From Solen grandis (Eukaryota; Mollusca; Bivalvia; Adapedonta; Solenidae), in assembly GCA_021229015.1 (NCBI GenBank), contig CM037777.1:65441946-65505945 (forward strand): a DNA stretch of 64,000 nucleotides. Reading direction: 5' to 3'. Below, one piece after another: positions 21,451-33,853 of this stretch. The notes under the pieces were generated by a model, which was given only the letters and a program-made list of their open reading frames with translations, searched no databases and was not told the DNA's origin. Both the position numbers and the translations under genes were made by a program. Each line of letters begins with the position of its first letter. Position 1 is the stretch's first letter.

Positions 21451-23104
21451 AGGAATACGCTCGGCTGATAACAACTAGGTTTTAATTGAAAGATATTGAT
21501 GTAAATAAACCAATTTAATTACTCATTTCATTGAATCAATCGTAATAAGAAAGAAATTGCAAGTTAAAGACGTCTATTTACACCAATTTGCTCCGAGACA
21601 TGGGCGCAGACATTGTTTACGTCTCGTGGTCTCGCGAGACTTTTTTTACAACAATCGTGACGTCACAGACACACTTCCGGTTGCGTACATACATTGAAAT
21701 ATAGAAGGGAATTACGTGTGTTGTGGAGAAATTTTACCCCCAAAAAGAAACAGGAAGGCAAAAAGTAATTATAATTACTTAAAGGACATTTTAAGTGTAT
21801 ATTTTATTTGAATATGATGAAAATATATTATTAAAAGATTAAACTATGATCATTTTATTGTTTTCTTACTCGTGAGTGAGAGAGTCTGGAGCCCTCGTCC
21901 TATGACCTTTGTATGCCAGAATGGTAATGAATGCAACTTCTAAAACAGAATCATTCAGAACTAAGGTGTGAAAGTCCGTATGGTCCGTAATGCACGTAAG
22001 TTCATCTAAATTTCCAACAACCAAGTCACTCGATTTGCAACATACATTTTCCATATTGGATGGCATCATAACACAGTTATCACACAGACAAAAGTCCTCA
22101 GCACATAAATATTCCTCCTCCCGTACGTCATTGTCTTGAAGCAGTTGCAGCTCTTCCTCAGTATATTCGGGCTCAAAGTCGTAAGGAACTATACACTCCA
22201 TTTTAAGAAATATCTCAAAAACTTTATTAAACTTCCTGCTATAGTGATCGAACCATAACTAAAGTCAATACCCCTTGTCACGCAATCATTTATGCACATT
22301 CTCACAAACATCGCTATTTTAATTGCGCAAATCATTACAGCAATTATCAACAATTTTTAAACAGTTTTTTAATCAAACATATAAATATATAAAAGGGGCG
22401 GTATCATGTAAGTAGAAATCTAATTGCAATGACGGTAACAGTGAAATACTATAGAGACGAATCAAAGGGACACCGTGTTGTAATTATGATTAACACACCT
22501 AATTGCTCGCAATTTAGCAAAATAATGTAAATTATGCTAACTACTTTCTGTATATCACACTAACATGAGCTCATTGCGATACGATACTTTTACTTATATA
22601 TATTTATTTAAATTTTTAAAATAGATTATTATAATATAAAACGTGGATTCAACACTTTTCTTTCATATTTATATAATGCATTTAGTATGTTTGTGGTGAT
22701 GATTATACTCTACATGTCCGTTTCAGTAAAACGTGCACATCAATTGTCTGTTGACATGGTGACTCGGTCGCACGCTTCGTTTTATGGCCGTGTTTTATGG
22801 CCCTGAGGTGCGATTTTATATGACGCTTAGTCTGTTACAAAGACTTGCCAGTGATTTCTTATCCAATCAGTTTAACACCACACAACTTTTCAATAACCGC
22901 AGTTGCAAGCATTTCACGGTAAAAATGACAAAGATGTATTATAGAAATAAAAAATATCGCGGAGCAAATTGGTTTAAATAGACGTCTTTAACTTACAATT
23001 TCTTTCTTATTACGATTGATTCAATGAAATGAGAAATTTAATTGGTTTATTTACATCAATATCTTTCAATTAAAACCTAGTCGTAATCAGCCGAGCGTAT
23101 TCCT
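21451..23104. mobile_element. TTAA-flanked element with 145-bp TIRs
   Basis: TTAA at 21447-21450, then AGGAATACGCTCGGCTGAT. The other end mirrors this, ATCAGCCGAGCGTATTCCT to 23104, then TTAA 23105-23108. The inverted repeats 21451-21595 and 22960-23104 are both 145 bp and about 95% alike with no length change. A TTAA duplication is typical of piggyBac and Kolobok transposons. No transposase ORF is present. The one sensible ORF inside is the P2X7-type domain at 21866-22201. Confidence 0.85.
21866..22201 (-). CDS. P2X7-type cytoplasmic (ballast) domain ORF, truncated
   Basis: 111 codons from ATG at 22201. The acidic start holds VPYDFEPEYTEEEL. Then comes a zinc-binding core: CLCDNC (38-43), MP (46-47), ENVCC (51-55), CITDH (70-74), H78, and LNDSVLEVAF (82-91). 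This is the cysteine/histidine pattern of the P2X7 intracellular domain, CxCxxCxxMPxxxExxCC...CIxxH. There are no channel segments, so it is not a P2X receptor. The usual second half of the domain (the AYRQ..W region) is absent: the frame ends in TAA at a sequence that could also be a donor (CGA|GTAAGA), and AATAAA follows near 21851. In other invertebrates such stand-alone domains are widespread. Its function is unknown. Confidence 0.72.
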   Translation of the reverse strand: MECIVPYDFEPEYTEEELQLLQDNDVREEEYLCAEDFCLCDNCVMMPSNMENVCCKSSDLVVGNLDELTCITDHTDFHTLVLNDSVLEVAFITILAYKGHRTRAPDSLTHE

Positions 23105-23108
23105 TTAA

Positions 23109-23356
23109 CGCTTTTATCACAACCCCTATTAATCGCACTCATCGATCGGGATATGGTTCAATGGGTATTTGTGACGTCACAGAAAGGTAAACATGAACAA
23201 AGATGGCGGCGGCCATAGCCGATCGAAATCACAAACTTTAAACAGCTATATCTTCACAAATATAGCGTGAATAAAAATGAAAGTCATGTCAAAGTGATCT
23301 ACACTAAAAGGTTTGTTGATGGTTAAATTTTCATTTCAGCCGAGCGTATTCCTTTA
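23109..23356. mobile_element. Solo right end of a related TTAA element
   Basis: Ends CAGCCGAGCGTATTCCT|TTAA (23336-23356), identical to the terminus of the adjacent element, and shares a TGTGACGTCACAGA motif with its interior (21655). The rest of the sequence differs and no left terminus is seen. It is probably a truncated relative or part of a composite. Confidence 0.55.
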
Positions 23357-23758
23357 AGTGATTTTTTTTCTTATCTAGATCTATTTCACTAATATTTCAG
23401 TAAAACAATGTCTTTTTTTCCCCTGTCACATTTCGTTACGTTCGAACTGAAATATCGCGTTAATGTGCGTAGCTCGAGAATACAAATATGGCGAGAACTG
23501 AATATATCTGCTTGTGGCTATACAATAAAAAATTAGAGTCATATATAAAATTTGTACGTGATGAGGTGAAAGAGACTAACATAATTCAAACAAGAATTAG
23601 GTTTTGTCTGAGTAGATTGGTAGTTTGCATGAAATTACTATAGTTAATTAAAATTTCATACCTAAAAAGTTCTCACGTTCACTTCGTGCAACAATTGGCG
23701 GGAACTGATTAGATCACGTGACTTGACGTTAAAACTGGATAGAGTAGCCCCCCTTGCT

Positions 23759-23760
<2 letters not shown>

Positions 23761-23789
<29 letters not shown>
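23761..23789. repeat. (GT)n microsatellite
   Basis: About 14 perfect dinucleotides, followed 100 bp on by a (GA)9 tract. Confidence 0.95.
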
Positions 23790-23791
<2 letters not shown>

Positions 23792-25365
23792 TTCATTCAT
23801 GAGAGTGAACATTTTTTTCTGCACGCATGCATGCCCGTAGCAACATCTTAGTATACCCTTAGCGAGGGTATCTGCACTATAATTTAGAGAGAGAGAGAGA
23901 GAGAGCATCACAAGCAAGGGCGTGCCTGGGTAAGCACGTGCGAAAAATCGAAAATTTAAAAACTTCGCTATAAAATCGCCGCCTTACCAGGGTAAGACAA
24001 ATATGTCTTCATAATTAGATATAGTGAGATTAGCCTTAGAACGATGTTACAATTATATAAAGACAAAATTTAGACCACAAACAAGCATGGCTGAGGTCAG
24101 ATGCAAAGGCTTGGGCAATGTTCTGTAACATCTAACATTACGAAGCTACATTAGGTATTTACATCTCTAACTGCATCAAGGCTAAGATATTAATTATTTC
24201 ATTTCTGCCATGATTTATAAAAAAAAATAAAGTAAATTTTAAATTTACCGTGTTAAGATATAACTTTTATATTATTGATTTGAAAAAACAATTTAAATAC
24301 TTGATTATTATAAAAAAGACGATACTGACTTTAAATTTATAACATAAGGGATCAATCTGAAAAAAAAAAATTGAAATACACAAATTCAGAAGATATCAAC
24401 TTACTTTAAAAAATGTTTTAATTAATTACATAAGTACTGAAACATTTTTATTAATGTATACATGCATACATAAGTCCTTAATTTCTTTTAAAATATTCAC
24501 GTTTTGGATATATACTAGACGAAACTTATTAGTACTCCATTAAAGTTTTGTCTATAGCATTTGTTGTATTCAAAATAACAGATTTTTGTTTTCTATAGCT
24601 TTCCACGAAAAATGGTTTCACAGAGTTGATTATGCGTCAAAATTATTCAAGCAGACAACAGATTGAGCCATTGCACATTTTAATATTTACTGGGCATATG
24701 TTTTGGAACAAGTTTGAAATCGGAGTACTTACAAGTTTCGTTAAGTATATTATTGGCTCATAAAATGTCCCATGAAAAAAAAATGGCTCTATAGAAAAAT
24801 AACCAAATGATTCAGTTTTGAAGCAAACGCTAAGATGTGTATATTTTTTTTAATGAATAACGAAAGGTTCAATTTCAATTTCCGAGGCGTATGCTAAATC
24901 ATTTTTTTTTCAAGCATCCAGAATTTCCTGATTCTTTATATATTGATAGTGTATTATCTGATCTACTAAAATATGAAATAAAAGCAGGGGGTCATCAGCT
25001 TCGAAAAAAAAATCCGTTCACCCTATATAGCAGCAGTTTATGATGAAATTTCACCCATGAAAGGTCTATTTTTTTTCTTAAAATTAATTACAATTATTAA
25101 TTTAGTAAATGTTATGTCATTGTATCGGTGAAACATCACATGTAATGAAACAAAATGAATTAGGGGTTTACTATTTATACATCTATTATTAATACCCTTA
25201 CATATGACTAAATCACGTCTTTTTTTTAAAAAAAAAAGTACAAATAATAACTTCATTCTTTCTAATGTTTAAACATCAAGATTTTTCTTATTATTTTCAA
25301 TGAATAGTGAATACTTTTAGGTACTTATCTAAAAAATAAAAGCTTAAAGAACAATAGGTCACCAG

Positions 25366-25391
<26 letters not shown>
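25366..25391. repeat. Poly-T tract
   Basis: 26 consecutive T. Confidence 0.95.
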
Positions 25392-25396
<5 letters not shown>

Positions 25397-27274
25397 ATAG
25401 GCATTTTATGTTTGTGGGTGAGGAATTAACTTAGGAATTATCTAATTTTAGAGTAGGTTAATCTTTATTTTTATAAATATTTTTAGGCCTGTAGACCTTC
25501 TACCGAAATCCCGTATACATTTCACAAAGGAATAACGAGTATGCGCTGCAGTTTCTGTTTCTATTAATCATAAACATTTTTTTTTTATTTGAAGTGCGTC
25601 AATATGTACAGTACAGTAGACAATTAGGGCAATTTCTATACTAACACCAGTTCAGATTTGCGGTTGGTAACAAAACTGATTTTGCAGTTGCATTTTTTTC
25701 TATCTTGACCTATCCATCATCAATCTTTTTTTTCTTTTCTTTTTTTTTCAAAATAAAAACCGTTATATTTGCATAGATCTAGTGTAAAATTTACTCGTGC
25801 GTAATACTAGAAACCTTGTCGCGATCGTCTTTAAAGGGTTGTTTAACCAGTACAGGATGTCTGTTAATTTGAGTCATTATATTTTACAGATTTAATACTT
25901 TGTTTTTCTTGTTAAGGCAACATCCATTGAAACAGCTCAGTTGCTCCTATTCTATTGTGATTCGTAAATCTTAATTGTTATTTTTTTTTTACGTTGCATA
26001 CTTAATCTTAAGTTCGTTGTTTATTTAGACAGTTGTAAAATCTGGCACTTTCTATTTTTCACTTTGACCATTAATTATGTATCACTCATATCAGAAAGGA
26101 AACAGTTTTTCATTTTAATTTTATAATTTATATTAGTATTTATTAGATAAAAAAATGCTAAATGTAATAATAAGTATGGTTGATAGTATCACAAAGTTTA
26201 ATTCACGCAACATAGTGTAACATACATTGTCGGGATACGTGACGTCTGTAATGTTGCAGAGATATATAATGGTATTTCTATTGACAGTGATGTGCAAGAT
26301 ACTGGTGTAGTAACAAATAATGCAACTGTGTGTTGAGTGTTGGGTTGTTTTTATTATGCCTTGTTAACAGAGTGACTCAGCTATGTCAGTAATGTATCAA
26401 AGAAAAGTTAAACGTAAAGGTAAAAATGCGCGTTTTTATCCTATTTCATTATGCTCTTAGACAGTTTTGTGTGTGTGCTAAGTACCCTCTAAAATGCTCC
26501 TAGAGCGTTCCAGGGGGCATTTTTCCCTAGGGAGAATTCCCCTGGATACTCTCTAGCCATGGTGCGTGTTCCCAAAATGGGTCAGGGCTGGGAATCAGAA
26601 CTGCGTTGTACCATTCATTTTGTAAACAAAAGCCGCTTTTTTGAAAGCAAAAGGTATATTTTTTTCATTACTGTTTCTGTAGGAAATGCATAGTAACGAG
26701 ATACATATAGGAACACGCTCCTGATGTTCCGCTACATATGGTGTATGCATCTTGAAAATCCATTTTGAAAAAAACAAACGTTACAGTGAACTGGAAATTT
26801 CAGGTGGAGAAGATTTGCGAAACAATTGACAGATACGACGCAGTTGAAATTGCTGCATCAAGCGTTTTCACCCTCAAACTGTATTTTATACTTGTGTTTT
26901 TGTGAATATTAGTCACCAAATACAGATTCACGTCATGGGACAAAGTCACATTTGAAGCAGAAAATTATTTTTTAATTAACAATGATTTTTACAAAATGGT
27001 TAGACGCAGTTGAATTTAAATATTGTACGATGCAATTGTCTTTTTATTGCAGCCTTTTAAACCGGCTTCTTTACGGTATATATAGTTTTTCCTAACATTC
27101 GGGAAAACATTCTTAGTGATGCTTTTCGTAAACAAATGCTCACAAACTCTGAAGGTTTTCCCGAATGTTTGTAAAACATGTACATCTGACGAAAGAATCA
27201 ACGGGCCTATGTGTAGGCCTACAGATCAGTTTTTCGCTTTGCATCCGGCAGTTTTCTTCTCTGAATCGAGGCAG

Positions 27275-27515
27275 TGGGGCCTCCGTGGCCGAGAGGGTAA
27301 AGTCGCTGACTTTAACACTCACTCAGCCCCTCACCGCGTGGGTTCGAGTCCCGGCAGGGTCATTCGGATTTTCATGTGAGGAAGCCTTCCAGCTGGCTTG
27401 CGGTAGGTCGGTGGTTCTACCCGGATGTATCCGTGTATTTGGGCTCTTCCTCCACCTGTAATTAGCTGAACGTCGCTATATAACTGAAATACTGTCGAAG
27501 CGAATGTAAACTCAA
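27275..27515 (+). mobile_element. tRNA-derived SINE (RUDI-like, mollusc)
   Basis: Pol III A box TGGCCGAGAGG (27286-27296) and B box GGTTCGAGTCC (27341-27351), spaced as in a Ser/Leu-type tRNA head beginning GGGGCCTCCGTGGCC. After the head comes GGAAGCCTTCCAGCTGGCTTGCGG and GGTCGGTGGTTCTACCCGG, then TCTTCCTCCACC, matching the conserved central domain of molluscan SINEs. The tail GCTGAACGTCGCTATATAACTG is typical too. No target duplication was identified by eye. The ORFs here are shadows. Confidence 0.88.
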
Positions 27516-30500
27516 ATAGCCAAGTCCGAATCGAGGTAAAATATGCTGCTTGTGATAGCTTAAAATGGCGTCATATACCCTGGCCGCACAGAAAAGTAGT
27601 CACAACGGCCCTATGACAAAGTGCTTATAATTATGTAGTGCATTAATACCCGGATTATCATTCATGTCGAATCCATTTGCTCCGTGACCGTTAAAATATT
27701 CAACACGGTCAAAAATAGCCCAAAATATTGATTTGATATGATTATTAATATAATATTCAATTGCTAGTAGAGTTATAGTTGTCATCTATACTAGTTGTTG
27801 TTTATTTAAATCATCCTTAACATATCGTTAATTGTTTTCATTATTGCCATTTATTTTGTTTCCATTTTTTTCTTCATAAAACTATTGATGCAATCATTTA
27901 GTGCGTGTACCTACAATTCGTGAAAGCTTAACTCAAACGTTTTGTCCATTTCAAGGTTATTATACTCACCAGGGGCCAAGACTTGAACAAAATCAGTTGT
28001 TGGTTAAGCAACAGGTGTTTTGGTTTGACCGGCCTATGATAAACCGGGTAAAGAATATTTTATCTTTGAAATTCTTTGAATGATGTAAATGATTTCTTTA
28101 TCCTGTATAATGTAACTCTCGCAGTCTAGGGCGAGCAACTATTTTACCCGTTTAACAAGCAGCTGTCGCGTTCTGGTTAAATAACAATACAAAATTCCAT
28201 TTATTTAAACATATTAATAGTTATTGAGGTAATAATTCATGTCAAGATATTGTTGTAGCTGAATACTATGTCAACATGAATGCCCTAGTGCGATTCTATC
28301 TTACAGTGTTAATAAAAGCAAAGTATTGTTGTTGAAACTAGAGACAGAATACTTTAATGGTATCAGAGACATTTAAAAGAGATAGGAAAACCCTGTGAAA
28401 GCCCGAGGAAAAAGTTTTTAGATACACAGCAGATCATTGACTATTGCAAACTTAAAAAAAGTATGGAAAAATCACAGAGGAAAACGTAACCATATTATAA
28501 AATAATTGTTTCAGTACTGCGAGAATAATTTCTAGTTTGATTTGTTTATTCTTTTAATGATTATTCAAATGCAGCCAGTGAAGCAGAAAAGCAACAGACA
28601 ATACATAATTATCAAGATGCAGGTACTTTTGTATTTTACATAAAACATTTTTATTTATTGACTTATTTTAATACATATTGACTTATTTTAATACAATTAA
28701 TACATGAATCATTTTGATGATATTGTTATGATCTATTGTAAGATACAATTTACTTTCACATTTGACAATTTGTTACGTGCTTTTGTAGTTGCCAGTCTTT
28801 GTTCAATATGTCTTTGATAGTAAGATTGGCAGATAAATCTAGTTCGTGTCATTCTCACTAACATCTGTCACACGTAAACCCATGTATATATTTTTTAAAA
28901 TGTGATTATAAATCAATGTGAACCTGTGCCGCCCAAGGTCGTTACTTCGATCTCCGGTTAATTGCGACATCTCTACATCGTCAAAAATGGTAAAACGATA
29001 TTTTTAAAGAGTTTTGAAAATTAGATTATGTAAGACAGAGCACTAGCAAAACTTCTGATTGGCTACAGGTGGAACAACTTAGGACTAACACCGTCGTCTT
29101 AGTAAAGAATAATAGGAGTTTGCTTTTGTAGGAACATGTATTCCCATTTTGTAGAATTACATTTGTTTTATTAAAAAAGAAGAAGAAGAAGAAAAAAAGG
29201 CCACCGTAAAAACGCCAAAATTCCCCTTAACTTGTTTGGAATACGCACGAAAGTCTCGCGATAGGCCCCACCCATAATTATTTTGGCCTGCATGCACGTG
29301 AGACTCCACTCTCTTACACATCGGCATACATTACATTCACCTGTGTGGTTGGTTTAGAAAGTAGTTTCAAATATATGACGTCATCCAAACCGTTGTTCAG
29401 ATATTTAATTTGAAGGACGACTAGATAGGCTCCTTATACTTTAAAATATATATAAATAGCACCAATGAAACTGATCGGAATGGTCATTAAAATTACAAAT
29501 TATGAAAATAGAAAAAGTACGATAGCCAGCTGAATCTGTAAATATTTACATCTGCAGACAAGCGTTTGAGGATTGTTCCCATCTGCGTAATAAGGCAAGA
29601 AATAGTTCCCATATAATAGCAATTAAAATTAATATTTTCCACAAATTTTATGATGATTCATAAAGCACGTATTCAATGTTTCTAAACTTTTGATCCGTAA
29701 AATACACTTAAATCCGCGTTAAATAAGTGTTTTCTGCTTTGATTGAGCTCATTGCAGAGATGGTATAGTGAGGAACAAACAACAACTTTGCTTCGAGATT
29801 GGTAAGACTCGTTTTACATTTCATCTAAATACAATCGAGATGAGACCGGCACAACGAAAAGATATAAAAATGTTCAGTTGTTAATGTGTGAGTAAATATG
29901 ACAAATGAAACATTATTTGTAAAACGATCTCATATAACACCTAATCATAATTTAAATTTAGCATGAACAATATCCTGATATGTGATTATGATTTAACTGA
30001 TATTGTAAATTTTGAGATTGGTTCATATATTGATGGTTGCAGATGTGGAACAATAGTCTATTGCGGTTTTATTGACACATTTAAATCACCTTTGTATAAT
30101 TTTGGTATAGAATCACAAAGAAAGTGAGCGCTGTCGTCATTGGCAATTCATTTAGCAGTACCCGGCATGTTGTCATTCACTTCTTTCTCTTTTGAATTAC
30201 CCATTTACCAGATCAATATTACGTTCGATTTTCTCTGCTTTTTAAACTCAGTAAACAAACATCTTCCTGTCACAGTATGATATATTCTATACCATATATC
30301 GATAATGTTCACAGCTTATTCTTGTGGTCCTATGGACACAAGTTCAGTATCTGACGAGTAGGCCTATGGCGCTATATTGACAGTATCATTGACACTCGTA
30401 GTCTGTAAATGAGCAAAATGGATACATGTTTAACTTTAGAAGAATATTATTAATTAAGTTAGCCGTGAAAAATGTATTGCAGCCCAATCCTATAATGTTA

Positions 30501-31015
30501 TGCAAAATACTGAACCCCTTTCTGTATGTCTCGAAATTCAAATGGTCAAAACTACTGAAGTACGTGTCCATACGGTCTGAAAGTTTGAAACATTCCTTTA
30601 CACCCCAAGTGTTTGATTTAATAAAAATAAATCAAAATCTCAAATCTCAACTTTGTATTAAAAATTAAAAGAAACACACACACTTATATTATGCATACAC
30701 TTTTCAAAGCATTTACATTCACTGAAAGAATATAAGATATAAAGTTGAATTTAATTTAAAATTTTTAAAATTGTCCATTCAAGTCCATGGATATTACTTT
30801 AGTATATTGGTTGGGTATATTAAAATGCTATATGTTTGAACTATTGTAAAGACCATAAGGAATTATATTTTTTTGCACTTTTTTGATAAAAAAAAGTGTA
30901 ATGCTTAACAAAAGCAAAATAGTTTTTCAAAATAGCTAGAGAAAAAATATGTAGGCAATTTACTTGAATTTCTTTCAAGTACTACCACTATTTTAAACAA
31001 TAGTCCTATGTAAGA
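27516..31015. other. AT-rich DNA, no gene supported
   Basis: Short opposing ORFs (for example 30386-30571 and 30426-30668) overlap each other and show nothing recognisable. Confidence 0.45.
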
Positions 31016-31075
31016 GGACGCCGTGGTATAGTGGTAACTTACACGACCACGGATCTCGAGGTTGTGAAATACACT
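31016..31075 (+). repeat. Degenerate tRNA-like head
   Basis: GACGCCGTGGTATAGTGGTAACTTACACGACC has a good A-box-like TGGTATAGTGG, but the expected B box reads GGTTGTGAAATAC. It is likely a SINE relic. Confidence 0.35.
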
Positions 31076-31163
31076 TTAGTTTAAACTTACTTACGTGAGA
31101 GAGTGATATTACTTTTCATTGTGCCTATAAGATTCACTCTGTATAGCCTTTTGATCAACCCGT

Positions 31164-32138
31164 TAGTACATGGAGCTACTGATAGAACATTGAGCTACTG
31201 ATAGAACATGAAGTCGGAATTTGAAAACTTGAATAAAAACATGGGGAATTACTGATAGAACATGCAGCTACTGATAGAACATAGAGCTACTGATAGAACA
31301 TAGAGCTACTGATAGAACATGGAGAACCTGGAGCTACTGATAGAACATGGAGTTACTGATTGAACATACAGCTACTAATAGAACATGGAGGACCTGGAGC
31401 TAATGATAGTACATGGAGAACCCGGAGCTACTGATAGAACATAGAGGACCTGGAAGCACGGATAGAACATGGAGGGCCTTAAGCTACTGATAGAACATGG
31501 AGAATCTTGAGCTACTGATAGAACATGGAGTGACTGAAAGAACATGGAGCTACTGATAGAACATGGAGTTACTGATAGAACATGAGCTACTGCTAGAACA
31601 TGGAGTTACTATAGAACATGGAGCTACTAATAAAACCTGAAGGTACTAATAGAACATGGAGCTACTGATAGATTCTGAAGCTAATGATAGAACATGGAGC
31701 TACTGATAGAATCTGTAGCCACTGATAGAACATGGAGCTACTGATGGAACCTGGAGCTACCAATACAACATGGAGCTACTGCTAGAATATGGAGCTACTG
31801 ATAAAACCTGGAGCTGATAGCTCCTGGAACTACTGATAGACCATTGAACTACTTATAGAAGCTACTGATAAAACCTGGTGCTACTGATAGAATCTGGAAC
31901 TACTGATAGAAGTTACTGATAGAACATGGGGCTACTGTTAGAACATTGAGCTACTGAAAGAACATATAGAACATTGAACTACTGATAAAAAAGAGAGCTA
32001 CTGATAGAACATAGAGTTACTGATAAATCACGGAGTTACTGTTAGAACACGGAGCTACTGATAGAAGTTACTGATAGAACATGGAACTACTGATAGAACA
32101 TGAAACTACTGATGGAACATGGAATTACTGATAGAACA
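31164..32138. repeat. 19-bp minisatellite
   Basis: The core unit GGAGCTACTGATAGAACAT is repeated some 45 times over about 1 kb. There are many variants, including GGACCTGGAGC insertions and AAACCTGG/GAATCTGG substitutions at the end of the unit. Higher-order inserts such as GAGGACCTGGAGC recur near 31386 and 31443. Confidence 0.92.
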
Positions 32139-32371
32139 TACACAGGCTACCGGCGGGGAACCGCCCAATGATACAAAGTAACAGTTCAAAACACATTTTA
32201 TAACAAAATTTTACAATTCAAGAAAAAAAAAATGAATAAGTTAGAAAAGGTATGTAACTCTCCGTTCAAAATCTGCAGGAAAACTGACATTGTCGTATTC
32301 TGAGCTTCGTATCTGACACAATTTTCAGCCGATTTCAAATATGCCGGGGTTGTTCAACGCAGAAATAATAG

Positions 32372-33657
32372 GCTGTGTGAAGTTGGCTCGACATACGACA
32401 TACAACATACGACATTCAACTCTCACTATTCACGACATACGACATTGGACATTCAGATTTTGAATGTCGCATTGGACATTCACGACATTGCACATTCAGA
32501 TTTTGAATGTCGCGGCACGACATTCACGACATTGGACATTCAGATTTTGAATGTCGCGGCACGACATTCACGACATTGGACATTCAGATTTTGAATGTCG
32601 CACACGACATTCACGACATTGGACATTCAGATTTTGAATGTCGCGGCACGACATTCACGACATTGGACATTCAGATTTTGAATGTCGCAGCACGACATTC
32701 ACGACATTAGACATTCAGATTTTGAATGTCGCACGCGACATTCACGACATTGGACATTCAGATTTTGAATGTCGCGGCACGACATTCACGACATTGGACA
32801 GTCAGATTTTGAATGTCGCAGCACGAAATTCACGACATTGGACATTCAATGTCGTGAATGTCGCGTGCGACATTCAAAATCTGAATGACCAATGTCGCGA
32901 ATATCGTGCCGCGACATTCAAAATCTGAATATCCAATGTCGCGAATGTCGTGCTGCGACATTCAAAATCTGAATGTCCAATGTCGTGAATGTCGTGCTGC
33001 GACATTCAAAATCTGAATGTCCAATGTCGTGAATGTCGTGCTGCGACATTCAAAATCTGAATGTCCAATGTCGTAATGTCGTGCTGCGACATTCAAAATC
33101 TGAATGTCCAATGTCGTGAATGTCGTGCTGCGACATTCAAAATCTGAATGTCCAATGTCGTGAATGTAGTGCCGCGACATTCAAAATCTGAATGTCAAAT
33201 GTCGTGAATGTCGTGCTGCGACATTCAAAATCTGAATGTCCAATGTCGTGAATGTCGTGCTGCGACATTCAAAATCTGAATGTCCAATGTCGTGAATGTC
33301 GCGTGCGACATTCAAAATCTTAATGTCCAATGTCGTGAATGTCGCGTGCGACATTCAAAATCTGAATGTCCAATGTCGTGAATGTCGTGCCGCGACATTC
33401 AAAATCTGAATGTCCAATGTCGTGAATGTCGCGTGCGACACTCAAAATCTGAATGTCCAATGTCGCGAATGTCGCGTGCGACATTCAAAATCTGAATGTC
33501 TAATGTCGTGAATGTCGTGCCGCGACATTCAAAATCTGAATATCCAATGTCGTGAATGTCGTGCCGCGACATTCAAAATCTGAATGTCCAATGTCGTGAA
33601 TAGTGAGAGTTGAATGTCGTATGTTGTATGTCGTATGTCGAGCCAACTTCACACAGC
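32372..33657. mobile_element. Foldback element, 1.29-kb inverted palindrome
   Basis: The outer arms GCTGTGTGAAGTTGGCTCG (from 32372) and its reverse complement (to 33657) continue inward for ~65 bp with ACATACGACATTCAACTCTCACTATTCACGACAT. Inside, two opposed arrays of a ~43-bp unit (GACATTCAGATTTTGAATGTCG plus GGCACGACATTCACGACATTG) meet head to head near 32848, where the unit orientation flips. Each unit is itself a short palindrome. The flanks GAAATAATAG (32362-32371) and GAAATGATAG (33659-33668) match at 9 of 10, a likely target duplication of MULE-like size. No transposase is present. The ORFs inside are shadows. Confidence 0.9.
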
Positions 33658-33668
33658 CGAAATGATAG

Positions 33669-33853
33669 GCCTTTTCGTTGCCGAGTCGATTTTCTATCTT
33701 AGATAAACTATAAAGACAATACGAGTCACGAAACTCAACGGAAACTGTACTAGGACACGATGTGAACGAAGCAATGCATATCACAGTCAATGCGATTTTC
33801 AACGGCAACTTCACAGAAATACAATATTTCCAGCAAATACTCATATTAAACAA
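33669..33853 (-). CDS. Possible secreted-protein 5' exon, interrupted by the foldback element
   Basis: A minus-strand ORF starts MFNMSICWKYCISVKLP and has a hydrophobic stretch IALTVICIASFTS consistent with a signal peptide or anchor, followed by Cys-containing sequence ending NEKAYHF at 33669. The foldback element begins there. If the element and one flank copy are ignored, the frame would run into 32361 for a few codons before a stop. No family is recognised, so it may be a chance ORF. Confidence 0.25.

Larger units (their letters stand above)
23357..27274. other. Long AT-rich stretch without genes
   Basis: Only simple sequence was found: (GT)14 at 23761-23789, (GA)n at 23887-23905, and poly-T at 25366-25391. 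Short ORFs have no domain or splice support. Confidence 0.5.

Noticed and set aside
31164..32138. Possible CRISPR-like array
   Set aside because: The units are contiguous 19-bp repeats without unique spacers, in a eukaryotic genome. It is a minisatellite.
32507..33853. ORFs of 67-117 codons over the palindrome
   Set aside because: They repeat the foldback unit in both directions (peptides such as HDIGHSDFECR) and have no gene features. Only the non-repeat leader at 33669-33853 was kept as a weak candidate.
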